Assembly: GCA_040349255.1 (NCBI GenBank)
Contig: JBEQUE010000086.1
Location: 1 to 64,000 of the forward strand
Length of the DNA stretch: 64,000 bases
Reading direction: 5' to 3'
Source of the DNA: DATMER01 sp040349255
Lineage (GTDB): Bacteria > Acidobacteriota > Thermoanaerobaculia > Multivoradales > UBA5704
Position 1 is the stretch's first letter, and the number at the start of each line of letters is the position of its first letter. Positions 35,124-43,451 of the stretch are shown one piece after another. The notes under the pieces were generated by a model, which was not told the DNA's origin, searched no databases, and saw nothing but the letters and a program-made list of their open reading frames with translations. The translations under genes and the position numbers were made by a program.

Positions 35124-37355
35124 ATGAGGCATTCGAGATGGATCGGCGTTTTCGCGGCGGCGCTGTTCGGCGGTATTGGGATCCAAGCTGCCGTCCATGG
35201 CGCCGAGCCCGACCGTCCCCGGACGTTCTCCGGATCCGCGGACGTGGTCGTCGTCGAGGTCCCGGTGCAGGTGCTGCGCGACGGCGAGCCCGTCCGCGGC
35301 CTGACCGCCGCGGATTTCGAGGTCTGGGCGGGCAAGCAGAAGCTGCCGGTCACCGGCTTCGAGATGCTCGACCTCGAAGCCCCGGCTCCCCCGTCCGACA
35401 AGGGTTGGAAGCCGGCCGAGCCGGTGGCGGCGCGGCGGCACTTCCTCCTCCTGTTCGACTTGGCGTTCTCCTCGCCCAGGGCGCTCGCCAAGGGGGAGGA
35501 GGCGGCCCGCGGCCTGCTCGACCATCTCCATCCGTCCGACCTCGTGGCCGTGGCCGCCTACTCGCCCTCGCGCGGACCGGAGCTCCTCCTGGGCTTCACC
35601 ACGGACCGCCGGCAGGCCCGCGCGGCCCTGGACATCCTCGGCAAGCCGGAGATGACGGCGCGGACCGGCGATCCCCTGCGGTTGGTTCTGGAGAGCGGCA
35701 ACCCGTTCGGCTTCGTGGACGCCGAGCCCAAGTTCGTGACCGCGGGCAAGGGCGGAGGCGGCGGCGCTCCCGACGGCAGCAAGGCCGGCGACCGGAAGGC
35801 CGCCGTCGCCGAGGCGATCGCGGGCGGCGAGCCGCCGCACCTGCCCGGCATCGGCGACAACATCGAGCGCGCCGACCGCACCGGCCGCGAGAAGGCCGTC
35901 ACCGCCATGGCGCGCGCCTTCGAGGAGCTCGCGAAGACGGTCGGCAGCCTGTACGGCCGCAAGTACGTGGTCTTCTTCTCCGAGGGTTTCGACGCCTCGA
36001 TCTTCTCCGGCACCGCCGACATGGACGAGCAGAACCATCAGGCCGTGGTCTCGAACGCAGGCGCGGTCTGGGGGATCGACTCCGAGAAGCGGTTCGGCAA
36101 CACCAAGGCCGCGTCCGACCTGGAGGGGATGCTCGAAGAGTTCCGGCGCGCCGACTGCGTGATCCAGTCGGTCGACACCGGCGGCCTGCGCGAAGGCGCC
36201 GAGCCCGGCGCCCAGTGGGCCGGAGGCAAGGACAGCCTGTTCCTCCTCGCCGACTCGACCGGCGGCGATTTCTACGAGAACTACAACGACCTGTCCGACG
36301 CCATGGACAAGATGCTCCGGCGGACCAGCGTCACCTACGTGCTCGCGGTCCAGCCTCCGGACCTGGCGCACGACGGCGCCTGGCATCCGATCCGGGTGGA
36401 CCTCACGGCCGCCGCCCGCGCCGCCGGAAAGACGCGGGTGGTCCACCGTCCCGGCTTCTACGCGCCGCGGCCCGACGGCCGCACGAGCCCGACGGAGAAG
36501 ATCCTCCTGGCCGCGCGCGACCTCAGCGCGGGCGAAGAGACGGGCGTGCTGCGCACCTCGGTGCTGGCGGCGCCGTTCCCGGGCAGCACCCCGACGGCGG
36601 CCTGGGTGCCGGTGCTGGTCGAGGTGGACGGCGAGTCGCTGCTCGCCGGGGTGGACGGCTGGTCGGTGCCGGTCGAGATCTACGGCTATGCCTTCGACGC
36701 GCAGGGTCAGGCGCGGGACTACTTCTCCCAGACCCTCGGCCTCGATCTCCTGAAGACCGGGGCCGCGCTCAAGCAGAACGGGCTCAAGTTCTTCGGCCAC
36801 CTGGACCTGCCGCCGGGCGACTGGTCGGTGCGGGTGCTGGTGCGCAACGCCGCGACCGGGGCCGCGGGCCTCCGCACGGTTTCGGTGCACGTGCCGGAGC
36901 CCGGCCCGGGCTCGCCTGTGCTGCTGCCCGCCTTCTTCCCTGAGCCGCCGGGCCGCTGGTTGATGGTCCGCGAGGCGCGGCCGGAGGAGGGGGTGGAGTA
37001 CCCGTTCCTGTCCGGCGGGACGCCATACATCCCGGCCTCGCTGCCCCGCCTGTCGCCCGGCAGGGAGGCCCCGGTCGCGCTCGTCGCCTATCACCTCCCG
37101 CCGGGCGAGGTGCAGGCCGAGGCGCGGCTCCGGACCGTCGAGGGGCGAGACGCAGGCGAAGGCCATCTGCGGGTCCTCGGCCGGGAAGCGGGAGCGGACG
37201 GCGCGGAGCGCCTGAGCGCCACCTTCGAGCCGCCGGCCGGTCTCGCCCCGGGCGAGTACACCCTGCTCGTCACCCTCACCGACGGCGCCGGAGGCGCCCG
37301 GAGCAGCGCCACGGCGGTATCGGTCGGGGAGGTCCAGCCCGGAGGTGGCCGATGA
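35124..37355 (+). CDS. VWFA-related Acidobacterial protein, copy F
   Basis: A protein of 743 aa, the longest copy, with a signal peptide in residues ~1-26 (WIGVFAAALFGGIGIQAAVHG). The MIDAS reads DLAFS from Asp112 (first Ser to Ala). The family strand motif has drifted (FEVWAGKQKLPVTGFEMLDLEAP), and RADCVIQSVDTGGL departs from the DIGGL/DVGGL of the others. It is the most divergent copy by eye. It converges with the hepT gene, whose stop lies 3 nt away. Confidence 0.87.
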   Translation: MRHSRWIGVFAAALFGGIGIQAAVHGAEPDRPRTFSGSADVVVVEVPVQVLRDGEPVRGLTAADFEVWAGKQKLPVTGFEMLDLEAPAPPSDKGWKPAEPVAARRHFLLLFDLAFSSPRALAKGEEAARGLLDHLHPSDLVAVAAYSPSRGPELLLGFTTDRRQARAALDILGKPEMTARTGDPLRLVLESGNPFGFVDAEPKFVTAGKGGGGGAPDGSKAGDRKAAVAEAIAGGEPPHLPGIGDNIERADRTGREKAVTAMARAFEELAKTVGSLYGRKYVVFFSEGFDASIFSGTADMDEQNHQAVVSNAGAVWGIDSEKRFGNTKAASDLEGMLEEFRRADCVIQSVDTGGLREGAEPGAQWAGGKDSLFLLADSTGGDFYENYNDLSDAMDKMLRRTSVTYVLAVQPPDLAHDGAWHPIRVDLTAAARAAGKTRVVHRPGFYAPRPDGRTSPTEKILLAARDLSAGEETGVLRTSVLAAPFPGSTPTAAWVPVLVEVDGESLLAGVDGWSVPVEIYGYAFDAQGQARDYFSQTLGLDLLKTGAALKQNGLKFFGHLDLPPGDWSVRVLVRNAATGAAGLRTVSVHVPEPGPGSPVLLPAFFPEPPGRWLMVREARPEEGVEYPFLSGGTPYIPASLPRLSPGREAPVALVAYHLPPGEVQAEARLRTVEGRDAGEGHLRVLGREAGADGAERLSATFEPPAGLAPGEYTLLVTLTDGAGGARSSATAVSVGEVQPGGGR

Positions 37356-37357
37356 GG

Positions 37358-37711
37358 CTACCTGTCTTGTGAAGCGTCGGGCGCCAAGCGCTCCAACTCC
37401 TGGACCAGAGGCGGCAGGTCCAGAGTCAGGATCTGCCAGAGGATGTCGAAATCGACGTTGTCGTACTCGTGGATCAGCCGGTTGCGCAGGCCGCTGAGCT
37501 GAGGCCAGGGGATCCGTGGGTGGAGGGCCCGCTCTTCCGGGGGCACGCGGTTGGCGGCCTCCCCCAGGATCTCCAGCAGGCGGACCAGGGCCAGGTTCAA
37601 CATCCGGTCGCGGTCGAGATCGGAACGGACCCTGTCCCGGACCATGTCCAGGGCTTCGGAGGCGTGGTCGTACATCTGCCGGAGGGCAATCCGGCTGTCA
37701 TGCCTGCGCAT
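37358..37711 (-). CDS. hepT: HEPN-domain toxin, HepT/DUF86 family
   Basis: A protein of 117 aa, all-helical. The HEPN ribonuclease motif is present as RNRLIHEYDNVD (R-x4-H-x-Y), followed by the family's WQILTLDLPPLVQELE. HepT is an RNase toxin neutralised by its MntA partner, which AMPylates the Tyr of this motif; Arg, His and Tyr are all kept. It starts 14 bp inside the end of the mntA-like gene, so translation is coupled. Confidence 0.9.
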   Translation of the reverse strand: MRRHDSRIALRQMYDHASEALDMVRDRVRSDLDRDRMLNLALVRLLEILGEAANRVPPEERALHPRIPWPQLSGLRNRLIHEYDNVDFDILWQILTLDLPPLVQELERLAPDASQDR

Positions 37712-37997
37712 AGCCGATCTCGGCCTCGGCGAGCACCTCGTCGCGGAAGTGGGGGCTGAGGAAGCCCGGAGTGTTCAGGTCCACCTTCCGGCCGAGGATC
37801 CGGCCGAGCTCTTCCTCCATCGAGAAGAAGCCCAGGCCGGGCACATGTCCAGTCTCGAATTCCACCAGGACGTCCACATCGCTGTTCGGTCCGAAGTCGT
37901 CCCGCAGGACAGAGCCGAAGAAAGCCAAGCGCCGGATGTGGTGGCGCCGGCAGAACTCGGCAAGTCGGTTGCCGTCGATGGGGAGGCGGGTGCTCAT
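37698..37997 (-). CDS. mntA: MNT-domain nucleotidyltransferase antitoxin
   Basis: A protein of 99 aa. A minimal nucleotidyltransferase fold with the GSxxR..D(x)D pattern: LAFFGSVLRDDFGPNSDVDVLVEFE carries the Gly-Ser loop and the metal-binding Asp pair. MntA-type antitoxins inactivate HepT by adding AMP to its active-site Tyr. ATG 37997 is chosen because the fold starts just after it. The gene is upstream of hepT and divergent from rlmI, with 46 bp between the two starts. Confidence 0.9.
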   Translation of the reverse strand: MSTRLPIDGNRLAEFCRRHHIRRLAFFGSVLRDDFGPNSDVDVLVEFETGHVPGLGFFSMEEELGRILGRKVDLNTPGFLSPHFRDEVLAEAEIGYAQA

Positions 37998-38030
37998 GAC
38001 CGCTTCTGATCGTAGCATCAGCCAAGAGGA

Positions 38031-38036
38031 TAAGAT
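38031..38036 (+). promoter_or_regulatory. -10 box, leaderless start of rlmI
   Basis: TAAGAT is followed by 7 nt (CCGTCGC) before ATG 38044, with no ribosome site between. It lies in the 46-bp divergent gap shared with mntA. Confidence 0.5.
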
Positions 38037-38043
38037 CCGTCGC

Positions 38044-39237
38044 ATGGAAGCGATTGCGGCAGTCGTCCATCTCAAGCCCGGACGGGAGAAGTCGGTCCGC
38101 GAGGGGCATCCTTGGATCTTCTCCGGCGGTCTGGCGCGCCTGGAGGGTCCGGAGGATGCGCCCCTCGTCCGGGTGCTCGACGCCGGCGGCCGGCCGCTCG
38201 GGATCGGGTTCCACAGCCCGCGCTCCCAGATCCGCATCCGGATGCTCGGCGCCGGCGTCGAACGGGCCGACCGGGCGTTCTTCGCGAGCCGCATCGCCGA
38301 GGCGGCAACGCTCCGGACCGCCGTGCTCCCTCCCGAAACGACCGGCTACCGGGTTCTGAACGCCGAGGGCGACGGCCTGCCGGGCTGGACGGTCGACCGC
38401 TTCGGCGACGTGCTGGTGAGCCAGGTCACGGTGGCCGGGCTGGAGGCGCTGCGGGACGAGGCCTATGCCGCGCTCCGCGAGGCGTTCCCGGGGCTCGCCA
38501 TCCTTCAGAACAACGACCTGCCGGCGCGCCGTGCCGAAGGGCTCTCCCGCGACGAGGACGAAATGATCGCGGGCGAGGTCCCGGCCGAGGCACCCTTCCT
38601 GGAGTCGGGCTTCCGGCTCACGGCCGAGCTGTCGGACGGCCAGAAGACCGGCTTCTACTGCGATCAGCGGGAGAACCGGCGGCGCGTCGAGCGCCTGGCC
38701 GGCGGCCGGACCGTCCTCGACCTCTTCGCGCACTCCGGAGCTTTCGGTCTCTACGCCCTGCGGGGCGGTGCCGAACGGGTGGTCTTCGTGGAGTCCTCCA
38801 CCCGCCTGATCGACCGCGGGGTTGAGCACGTGGCGCGCAACGGCTTCGATCCCGGCCGGACCGAATGGGTCCGCGCCAACGTCTTCGAGGATCTCCGGGC
38901 GAGGACGGAGCAGTACGGCATGGTCGTCTGCGACCCGCCGCCCCTGGTGCGCAAGCGCCTCGACGTGGACGCGGCGGCCCGGGCCTACAAGGACCTGAAT
39001 CGCGTGGCGCTGCGCCGGGTGGAGCCCGGCGGCTTCCTCCTCACCTTCTCCTGCAGCGGGGCGGTGGACGCCAAGCTCTTCCGCCAGATCCTCTTCGCCG
39101 CCGCCGTGGAGGCCGGCGTGCGCGTCTCCCTGCTGGAGCCGCTCGCCGCCGCACCCGACCACCCGGTGGCGATCACCCACCCCCAGGGCGAGTACCTCAA
39201 GGGTTGGCTGGCGATGGTGCGCGGGCCGGTGCTGTAA
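38044..39237 (+). CDS. rlmI: 23S rRNA (cytosine-C5) methyltransferase, RlmI family
   Basis: A cytoplasmic SAM-dependent methyltransferase of 397 aa. An N-terminal PUA-like domain (VHLKPGREKSVREGHPWIFSGGL) is followed by the central EEHEE-type domain with NNDLPARRAEGL. The Rossmann part has VLDLFAHSGAFGLYAL (SAM loop), VVCDPPPLVRK (motif IV, DPPP) and FLLTFSCSG with the Cys used for C5 methylation of C1962. Typical RlmI length is about 395 aa, so it is full length. It is transcribed alone, divergent from mntA-hepT. Confidence 0.9.
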   Translation: MEAIAAVVHLKPGREKSVREGHPWIFSGGLARLEGPEDAPLVRVLDAGGRPLGIGFHSPRSQIRIRMLGAGVERADRAFFASRIAEAATLRTAVLPPETTGYRVLNAEGDGLPGWTVDRFGDVLVSQVTVAGLEALRDEAYAALREAFPGLAILQNNDLPARRAEGLSRDEDEMIAGEVPAEAPFLESGFRLTAELSDGQKTGFYCDQRENRRRVERLAGGRTVLDLFAHSGAFGLYALRGGAERVVFVESSTRLIDRGVEHVARNGFDPGRTEWVRANVFEDLRARTEQYGMVVCDPPPLVRKRLDVDAAARAYKDLNRVALRRVEPGGFLLTFSCSGAVDAKLFRQILFAAAVEAGVRVSLLEPLAAAPDHPVAITHPQGEYLKGWLAMVRGPVL

Positions 39238-39247
39238 AGGACCCTTT

Positions 39248-40828
39248 TCAGTCCTTTTTCCAGGGCCGCGAGATCACACAGGCGTTGATCCCGCCCACCC
39301 CCATCGAGAGCTTGCCGGCAGGCGCGTCCGGCGCCGGGACCGCCCGGTCGCAGACGAAGGTCTCGTGGAGGGCGGCGATCTGCCGGTTCAGCTCCGGCTC
39401 GGAGAGCGGGGTCGGGAAGAGCTCGCCGCGCTCGTAGCCGAGATACTGCGCGGTCAGCTCCCAGCCGCCCGAGGCCGACATGCCGTGGCCGAAGGTGCCC
39501 TTGCGGGCAGTGACCAGCACCGAGTCCGGCACGATCGAGCGCAGGTTGTGGACCTCCTGGTAGTCGCCGGGCGTGGCCGTGGCGTGCAGGTCCCAGGTGC
39601 CGATCTCGGCCGGCTGGATGCCGGCGCCCTCGAACGCCTGCAGCATGGCCTGGGTCGGCCCCTCGACCGAGGGGGTGATGATGTGGTCGGCGTCCGAGCT
39701 CACCCCGACCGAGACCGGCTCCATGCCGAGCGGCTTGAACCCCTTCGCGGTGAAGTACTCCAGGTCGCCCACGATCCACAGCGCCGCGCCGCCGGCCACG
39801 TGGGTGCCGCGCATGCCGGTGAGCGGCTTCGAGACCGTGCCGTCCGTGGCCACCACCCGGGCCGAGTAGAAGGCCCCGACCGAGAGCGGGTGCGGCGGCG
39901 GGTCCGTGGCCCCCATCACCACGGCCTTGGCCTCGCCGCGGTCGATGGCGTCCATGGCGAGCTTCAGGGCCACCCCGAACGTGGAGCAGGCCGCCACCGG
40001 CGAGAAGGCCAGGCCGGTGATCTTGCCGAGCATGCTGATCTGCGCCGCCGGCGTGTTGTGGAGGTTCCACACCACGTTGGCGGTGACCGCGAGCCAGGGC
40101 GGCTGCGGCGCGCTCCAGCGCTTCTGGAGCTGCCCGATGCGCCGCTGCTTCTCCTTGAGCAGGCTCATCTTGCCGCTCTCGACGTCGCCCTCGACGGTGA
40201 GCGATTCGATCTCGGCCAGCTCCTCCAGGTAGGCGCGGAGGTCGGGCGAGCCGCCGGCCCAGTGATGCCACCAGGCGCGGTCGGCGTCGGCGCGCTCCTC
40301 GAACGGCAGCGTCTCGGGCTCGGGCGGGACGCCGGAGGCGCTGGCGAGGGCGGCGCGCTCCTCCGGGCTCTTCGCCTTCCAGGCTTCGAGCTCCGGGTTG
40401 CGCTCGGCCCAGAAGCGGTCCCAGGCGCGCTGGGCGCGGTCGTGGGCGAGCGCGACCTGCGAGATGGTGATGATGTTGCCGATGCCCGTGCCCACGTAGA
40501 TGTGGGCCTGGGTGCCGAGGCTGTGGAGCTCCTGCTCCAGACCCGGGTTCTGCCCGAGGGCCTGGATGAAGGCGCCGACCGCGAACAGCGTGGTCGGGTC
40601 CATCTTCTCCTTGAGCTGGCGGAAGCGGCTGGGAGGGAACCGGGCGTTGATCCAGTCGTGGTAGACCTCGAAGGAGAACTCGGGATTCCCGACCAGGAAG
40701 TTGTTGGGGCCGAAGCCGTCGAAGGGCGTCAGCCAGCTCTCCGAGGCCGCGAGGTTCTTCGCGAACGTCTCGACGTTGGGCGAGCGGGGAGCCACGATCC
40801 CCCATCCGAAGATTCCGACTCTGCGCAG
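39248..40828 (-). CDS. Stand-alone beta-ketoacyl-ACP synthase, non-canonical start
   Basis: A ketosynthase of 526 aa if read from CTG 40828. The thiolase-fold catalytic triad is complete: Cys281 in VAACSTFG, His in DLHATATPGD, His in KGTFGHGMSASG. An insertion of ~100 residues (about 155-260, with WWHHWAGGSPD) makes it longer than FabF (~410 aa). No ATG, GTG or TTG lies in frame near the N-terminus, although the conserved first strand RVGIFGWGIVAPRS must be included. AAGGAGG sits 8 nt before the CTG, supporting a CTG start; a sequencing error or small frameshift is the alternative. No acyl carrier protein or other fatty-acid gene is nearby. Confidence 0.8.
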   Translation of the reverse strand: MRRVGIFGWGIVAPRSPNVETFAKNLAASESWLTPFDGFGPNNFLVGNPEFSFEVYHDWINARFPPSRFRQLKEKMDPTTLFAVGAFIQALGQNPGLEQELHSLGTQAHIYVGTGIGNIITISQVALAHDRAQRAWDRFWAERNPELEAWKAKSPEERAALASASGVPPEPETLPFEERADADRAWWHHWAGGSPDLRAYLEELAEIESLTVEGDVESGKMSLLKEKQRRIGQLQKRWSAPQPPWLAVTANVVWNLHNTPAAQISMLGKITGLAFSPVAACSTFGVALKLAMDAIDRGEAKAVVMGATDPPPHPLSVGAFYSARVVATDGTVSKPLTGMRGTHVAGGAALWIVGDLEYFTAKGFKPLGMEPVSVGVSSDADHIITPSVEGPTQAMLQAFEGAGIQPAEIGTWDLHATATPGDYQEVHNLRSIVPDSVLVTARKGTFGHGMSASGGWELTAQYLGYERGELFPTPLSEPELNRQIAALHETFVCDRAVPAPDAPAGKLSMGVGGINACVISRPWKKD

Positions 40829-40890
40829 GGCCGACCCCTCCTTTCGGGGGCCGATTCTGTCACAAGGAGACGGCTCCCCGCGCGCCGGGT

Positions 40891-41727
40891 CTATTCGGCC
40901 TCGATCCGCACGCCGCCGTTCGTGGTGTGGACCTTGAGCAGACCGCCGCCGCCGTTGACCTCGCCCGACAGGTGCTTGCGGCTCTTCTCGCCACCCTGGA
41001 CGTCCAGATCGGAGTGGATGCCGCCGTTCCAGGTCGACACGTCGAGGTCGGCGCGGAGGTCCTGCGGGACCTTGAGCGACACGCTGCCGTTGGTGGTCTC
41101 CAGAGTGATGTCGCCGTCCACCCGGCTGAGCTGGGCGGTGATGCTGCCGTTGGTGGTGGAGCCGTCGAGAGCGCCGGCCGCCTGGATCACGGTGATGCTG
41201 CCGTTCGTGGTCTCGACCTGGACCGCGCCCTCGGTGCGCTCCACGGTCACGCCGCCGTTGACGGTTTCCAGCTCGGCCCGGCCGCGGGTGCCGACCAGGC
41301 GCAGGCCGCCGTTCGTGTTGTCCAGCTTCGCCACCACGTCGCGGGGGGCCTTGATCCTGTAGGTCACGCTGACGCTGGCGTTGTTGCCGGTCAGCCAGTC
41401 CAGGAAGCCGCCGCTGTGGGGGAGGATCGTCTCGATGCGCACCGAGCCGGCGCTCTGCCGGACGTCGATCTTCACCTGCTTGGCGATCTCCTCGGCCTTC
41501 TGGGAGCTTTCCGCCTTGATCTTCTTGACCGCCTCCACCCGCACCTCGGCGCGGTCCCAGGCCTCGACGGTGATGCCGCCGTTGGTGTTGCTGACCTCCA
41601 GCGTGCCCCCGGACTTCAGGGGGTAGCTCTGCTGGAACGGTTTCTCGACGGTGATGGAAGCCTGGGCGGCGGCCGTGCACGCGATCAGGGCCAGGGCGGC
41701 CAGGACGGGGGTCCGGAATCGGTTCAT
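40891..41727 (-). CDS. Exported DUF4097 beta-repeat protein
   Basis: A protein of 278 aa with signal peptide VLAALALIACTAAAQA. The rest is a run of short beta strands with the DUF4097 ('putative adhesin') repeat TTNGSI / NTNGGI / TVNGGV recurring about every 17-20 residues from residue ~42 to the end (HTTNGGVRIEAE). The fold is expected to be a right-handed beta-solenoid in the periplasm or at the surface. ATG 41727 follows GGAGGAGATG. It is upstream of the ketosynthase on the same strand, with 62 nt between. The function of the family is not known. Confidence 0.85.
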   Translation of the reverse strand: MNRFRTPVLAALALIACTAAAQASITVEKPFQQSYPLKSGGTLEVSNTNGGITVEAWDRAEVRVEAVKKIKAESSQKAEEIAKQVKIDVRQSAGSVRIETILPHSGGFLDWLTGNNASVSVTYRIKAPRDVVAKLDNTNGGLRLVGTRGRAELETVNGGVTVERTEGAVQVETTNGSITVIQAAGALDGSTTNGSITAQLSRVDGDITLETTNGSVSLKVPQDLRADLDVSTWNGGIHSDLDVQGGEKSRKHLSGEVNGGGGLLKVHTTNGGVRIEAE

Positions 41728-41849
41728 CACATCTCCTCCTCGATGGCTGAAATGACTCACCTCTCCCCCTACGGGAGAGACCGCGGAAAAGTTCCAGGCA
41801 TCGTTCTTGCCCCGAAACGGTGTAGCCTTTCCAGGAGGAAGGGAGAAGC

Positions 41850-43451
41850 ATGACGGGTGGCGAATCGGACGATCTCGGACTATTGCTGGCGGTGATGCCG
41901 CCGCGGGTGAAGGAGGCCATCGCCGCCCATCCGCGCAAGGACGCCCTGATCGAGATCGTGCTCGACCTCGGCCGCCTGCCCGAGGTCCGCTTCCCGCAGA
42001 GCGGCGAGGACATCACCTCCGAGCCCGTCTCCCGCGAGGACCTCGCCTGGATGGTGGGACGGGTCGGCCGGTTCGGCAAGGACAACCGGGCCGGCATCGA
42101 GCGCACGCTCCACCGCATCTCGGCCATCCGCAACCGGGTGGGCGACGTGGTCGGCCTCACCTGTCGCGTGGGGCGGGCGGTCTACGGCACGGTGGACATC
42201 CTGCGCGACGTGATCGAGGACGGCGAGTCGATCCTCCTCCTCGGCCGGCCCGGCGTGGGCAAGACCACCCTGCTGCGCGAGGCCGCCCGGGTCCTCGCCG
42301 ACGAGCTCGGCAAGCGGGTGGTCGTGGTGGACACCTCGAACGAGATCGCCGGCGACGGCGACATCCCGCACCCGGCGATCGGCCGCGCCCGGCGCATGCA
42401 GGTGCCGGTGCCCGAGGCCCAGCACGCCGTCATGATCGAGGCGGTCGAGAACCACATGCCGCAGGTGATCGTGATCGACGAGATCGGCACCACCGCCGAG
42501 ACCCAGGCCGCCCGGACGATCGCCGAGCGCGGGGTCCAGCTCATCGCCACCGCCCACGGCAACACGCTCGAGAACCTGCTCCAGAACCCGACCCTCTCCG
42601 ATCTCGTGGGCGGCATCCAGTCCGTGACCCTGTCCGACGAGGAGGCGCGGCGCCGCGGCACCCAGAAGACTGTGCTCGAGCGCAAGGCGCCGCCGACCTT
42701 CGGAGTGCTGATCGAGATCCAGGAGAAGGACCGGCTGGCCGTGCACCACGACGTCTCCGAGGTGGTGGACCGCTTCCTGCGCGACATCCCGCCGCGGCCC
42801 GAGACCCGGGTGCGGACCGACGACGGCGGGGTGGAGATCCTCGACAGCGAGCCGCGGAGCCCCAAGCCTCCACCGCCTCCGCGGCCGGGCGCCCGGCGCC
42901 GTCATGACGCGAGGGAGGTGCGCACCGCCCGCGAAGCCGCCCGCGAGGTGCGCGAGGAGGCGCCGCCGAAGCCGAGCGCCCGGCCGCCGAAGGGCAAGGC
43001 GGTGCGGGTGTTCCCCTACGCCGTGTCGAAGGCGAAGCTGGAGCGCGCGATCCGCAAGTTCCGGCTGCCGCTCCTCATCATGGAGGACCTCGACGAGGCC
43101 GAGATGGTCATCACGCTCAAGGCCCAGGAGCGCCGCCAGCCCCGGAGGCTGCGCGACGCCGAGGCTCGCGGCGTGCCGGTCCACGTGATCAAGAGCAACA
43201 CCATCGCCCAGATGGAGAACTTCCTGCGCGCGCACTTCAACGCCTCCGAGCCCGGCACGGACGACGAGGCCGCGCTGCGCGAGGCGGAGGACGCGATCGA
43301 CGAGGTGCTCGACCAGGGCAAGGCGGTCGAGCTCGCGCCGCAGGGGAGCTACCTGCGGCGGCTCCAGCACCAGCTCGTCGAGCGGAGCGGCCTGGTGTCG
43401 GAGAGCAAGGGCGAGGACCCCTTCCGCCGGGTCGTCATCTATCCCGGCTAG
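41850..43451 (+). CDS. AAA ATPase with C-terminal R3H domain
   Basis: A protein of 533 aa. Residues ~110-290 are a RecA/AAA-type ATPase related to SpoIIIAA/Ycf45: Walker A GRPGVGKTTLLRE, the signature VVVVDTSNEIAGDGD, Walker B QVIVIDEIGT and TAHGNTLENLLQNP. After a basic, Pro-rich linker (~330-390) comes a single-stranded nucleic-acid binding R3H-like region (about 430-510, with DEAALREAEDAIDEVLDQGKAVEL). Such proteins are widespread in non-spore-formers too, with no fixed role. AGGAGGAAGGG precedes ATG 41850. The 3' end overlaps the convergent exporter gene by 17 bp. Confidence 0.87.
   Translation: MTGGESDDLGLLLAVMPPRVKEAIAAHPRKDALIEIVLDLGRLPEVRFPQSGEDITSEPVSREDLAWMVGRVGRFGKDNRAGIERTLHRISAIRNRVGDVVGLTCRVGRAVYGTVDILRDVIEDGESILLLGRPGVGKTTLLREAARVLADELGKRVVVVDTSNEIAGDGDIPHPAIGRARRMQVPVPEAQHAVMIEAVENHMPQVIVIDEIGTTAETQAARTIAERGVQLIATAHGNTLENLLQNPTLSDLVGGIQSVTLSDEEARRRGTQKTVLERKAPPTFGVLIEIQEKDRLAVHHDVSEVVDRFLRDIPPRPETRVRTDDGGVEILDSEPRSPKPPPPPRPGARRRHDAREVRTAREAAREVREEAPPKPSARPPKGKAVRVFPYAVSKAKLERAIRKFRLPLLIMEDLDEAEMVITLKAQERRQPRRLRDAEARGVPVHVIKSNTIAQMENFLRAHFNASEPGTDDEAALREAEDAIDEVLDQGKAVELAPQGSYLRRLQHQLVERSGLVSESKGEDPFRRVVIYPG

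Noticed and set aside
40829..42160. Extension of the ketosynthase frame upstream to a 970-aa protein
   Set aside because: It crosses the DUF4097 gene and the promoter of the ATPase gene in a different frame and has implausible composition.
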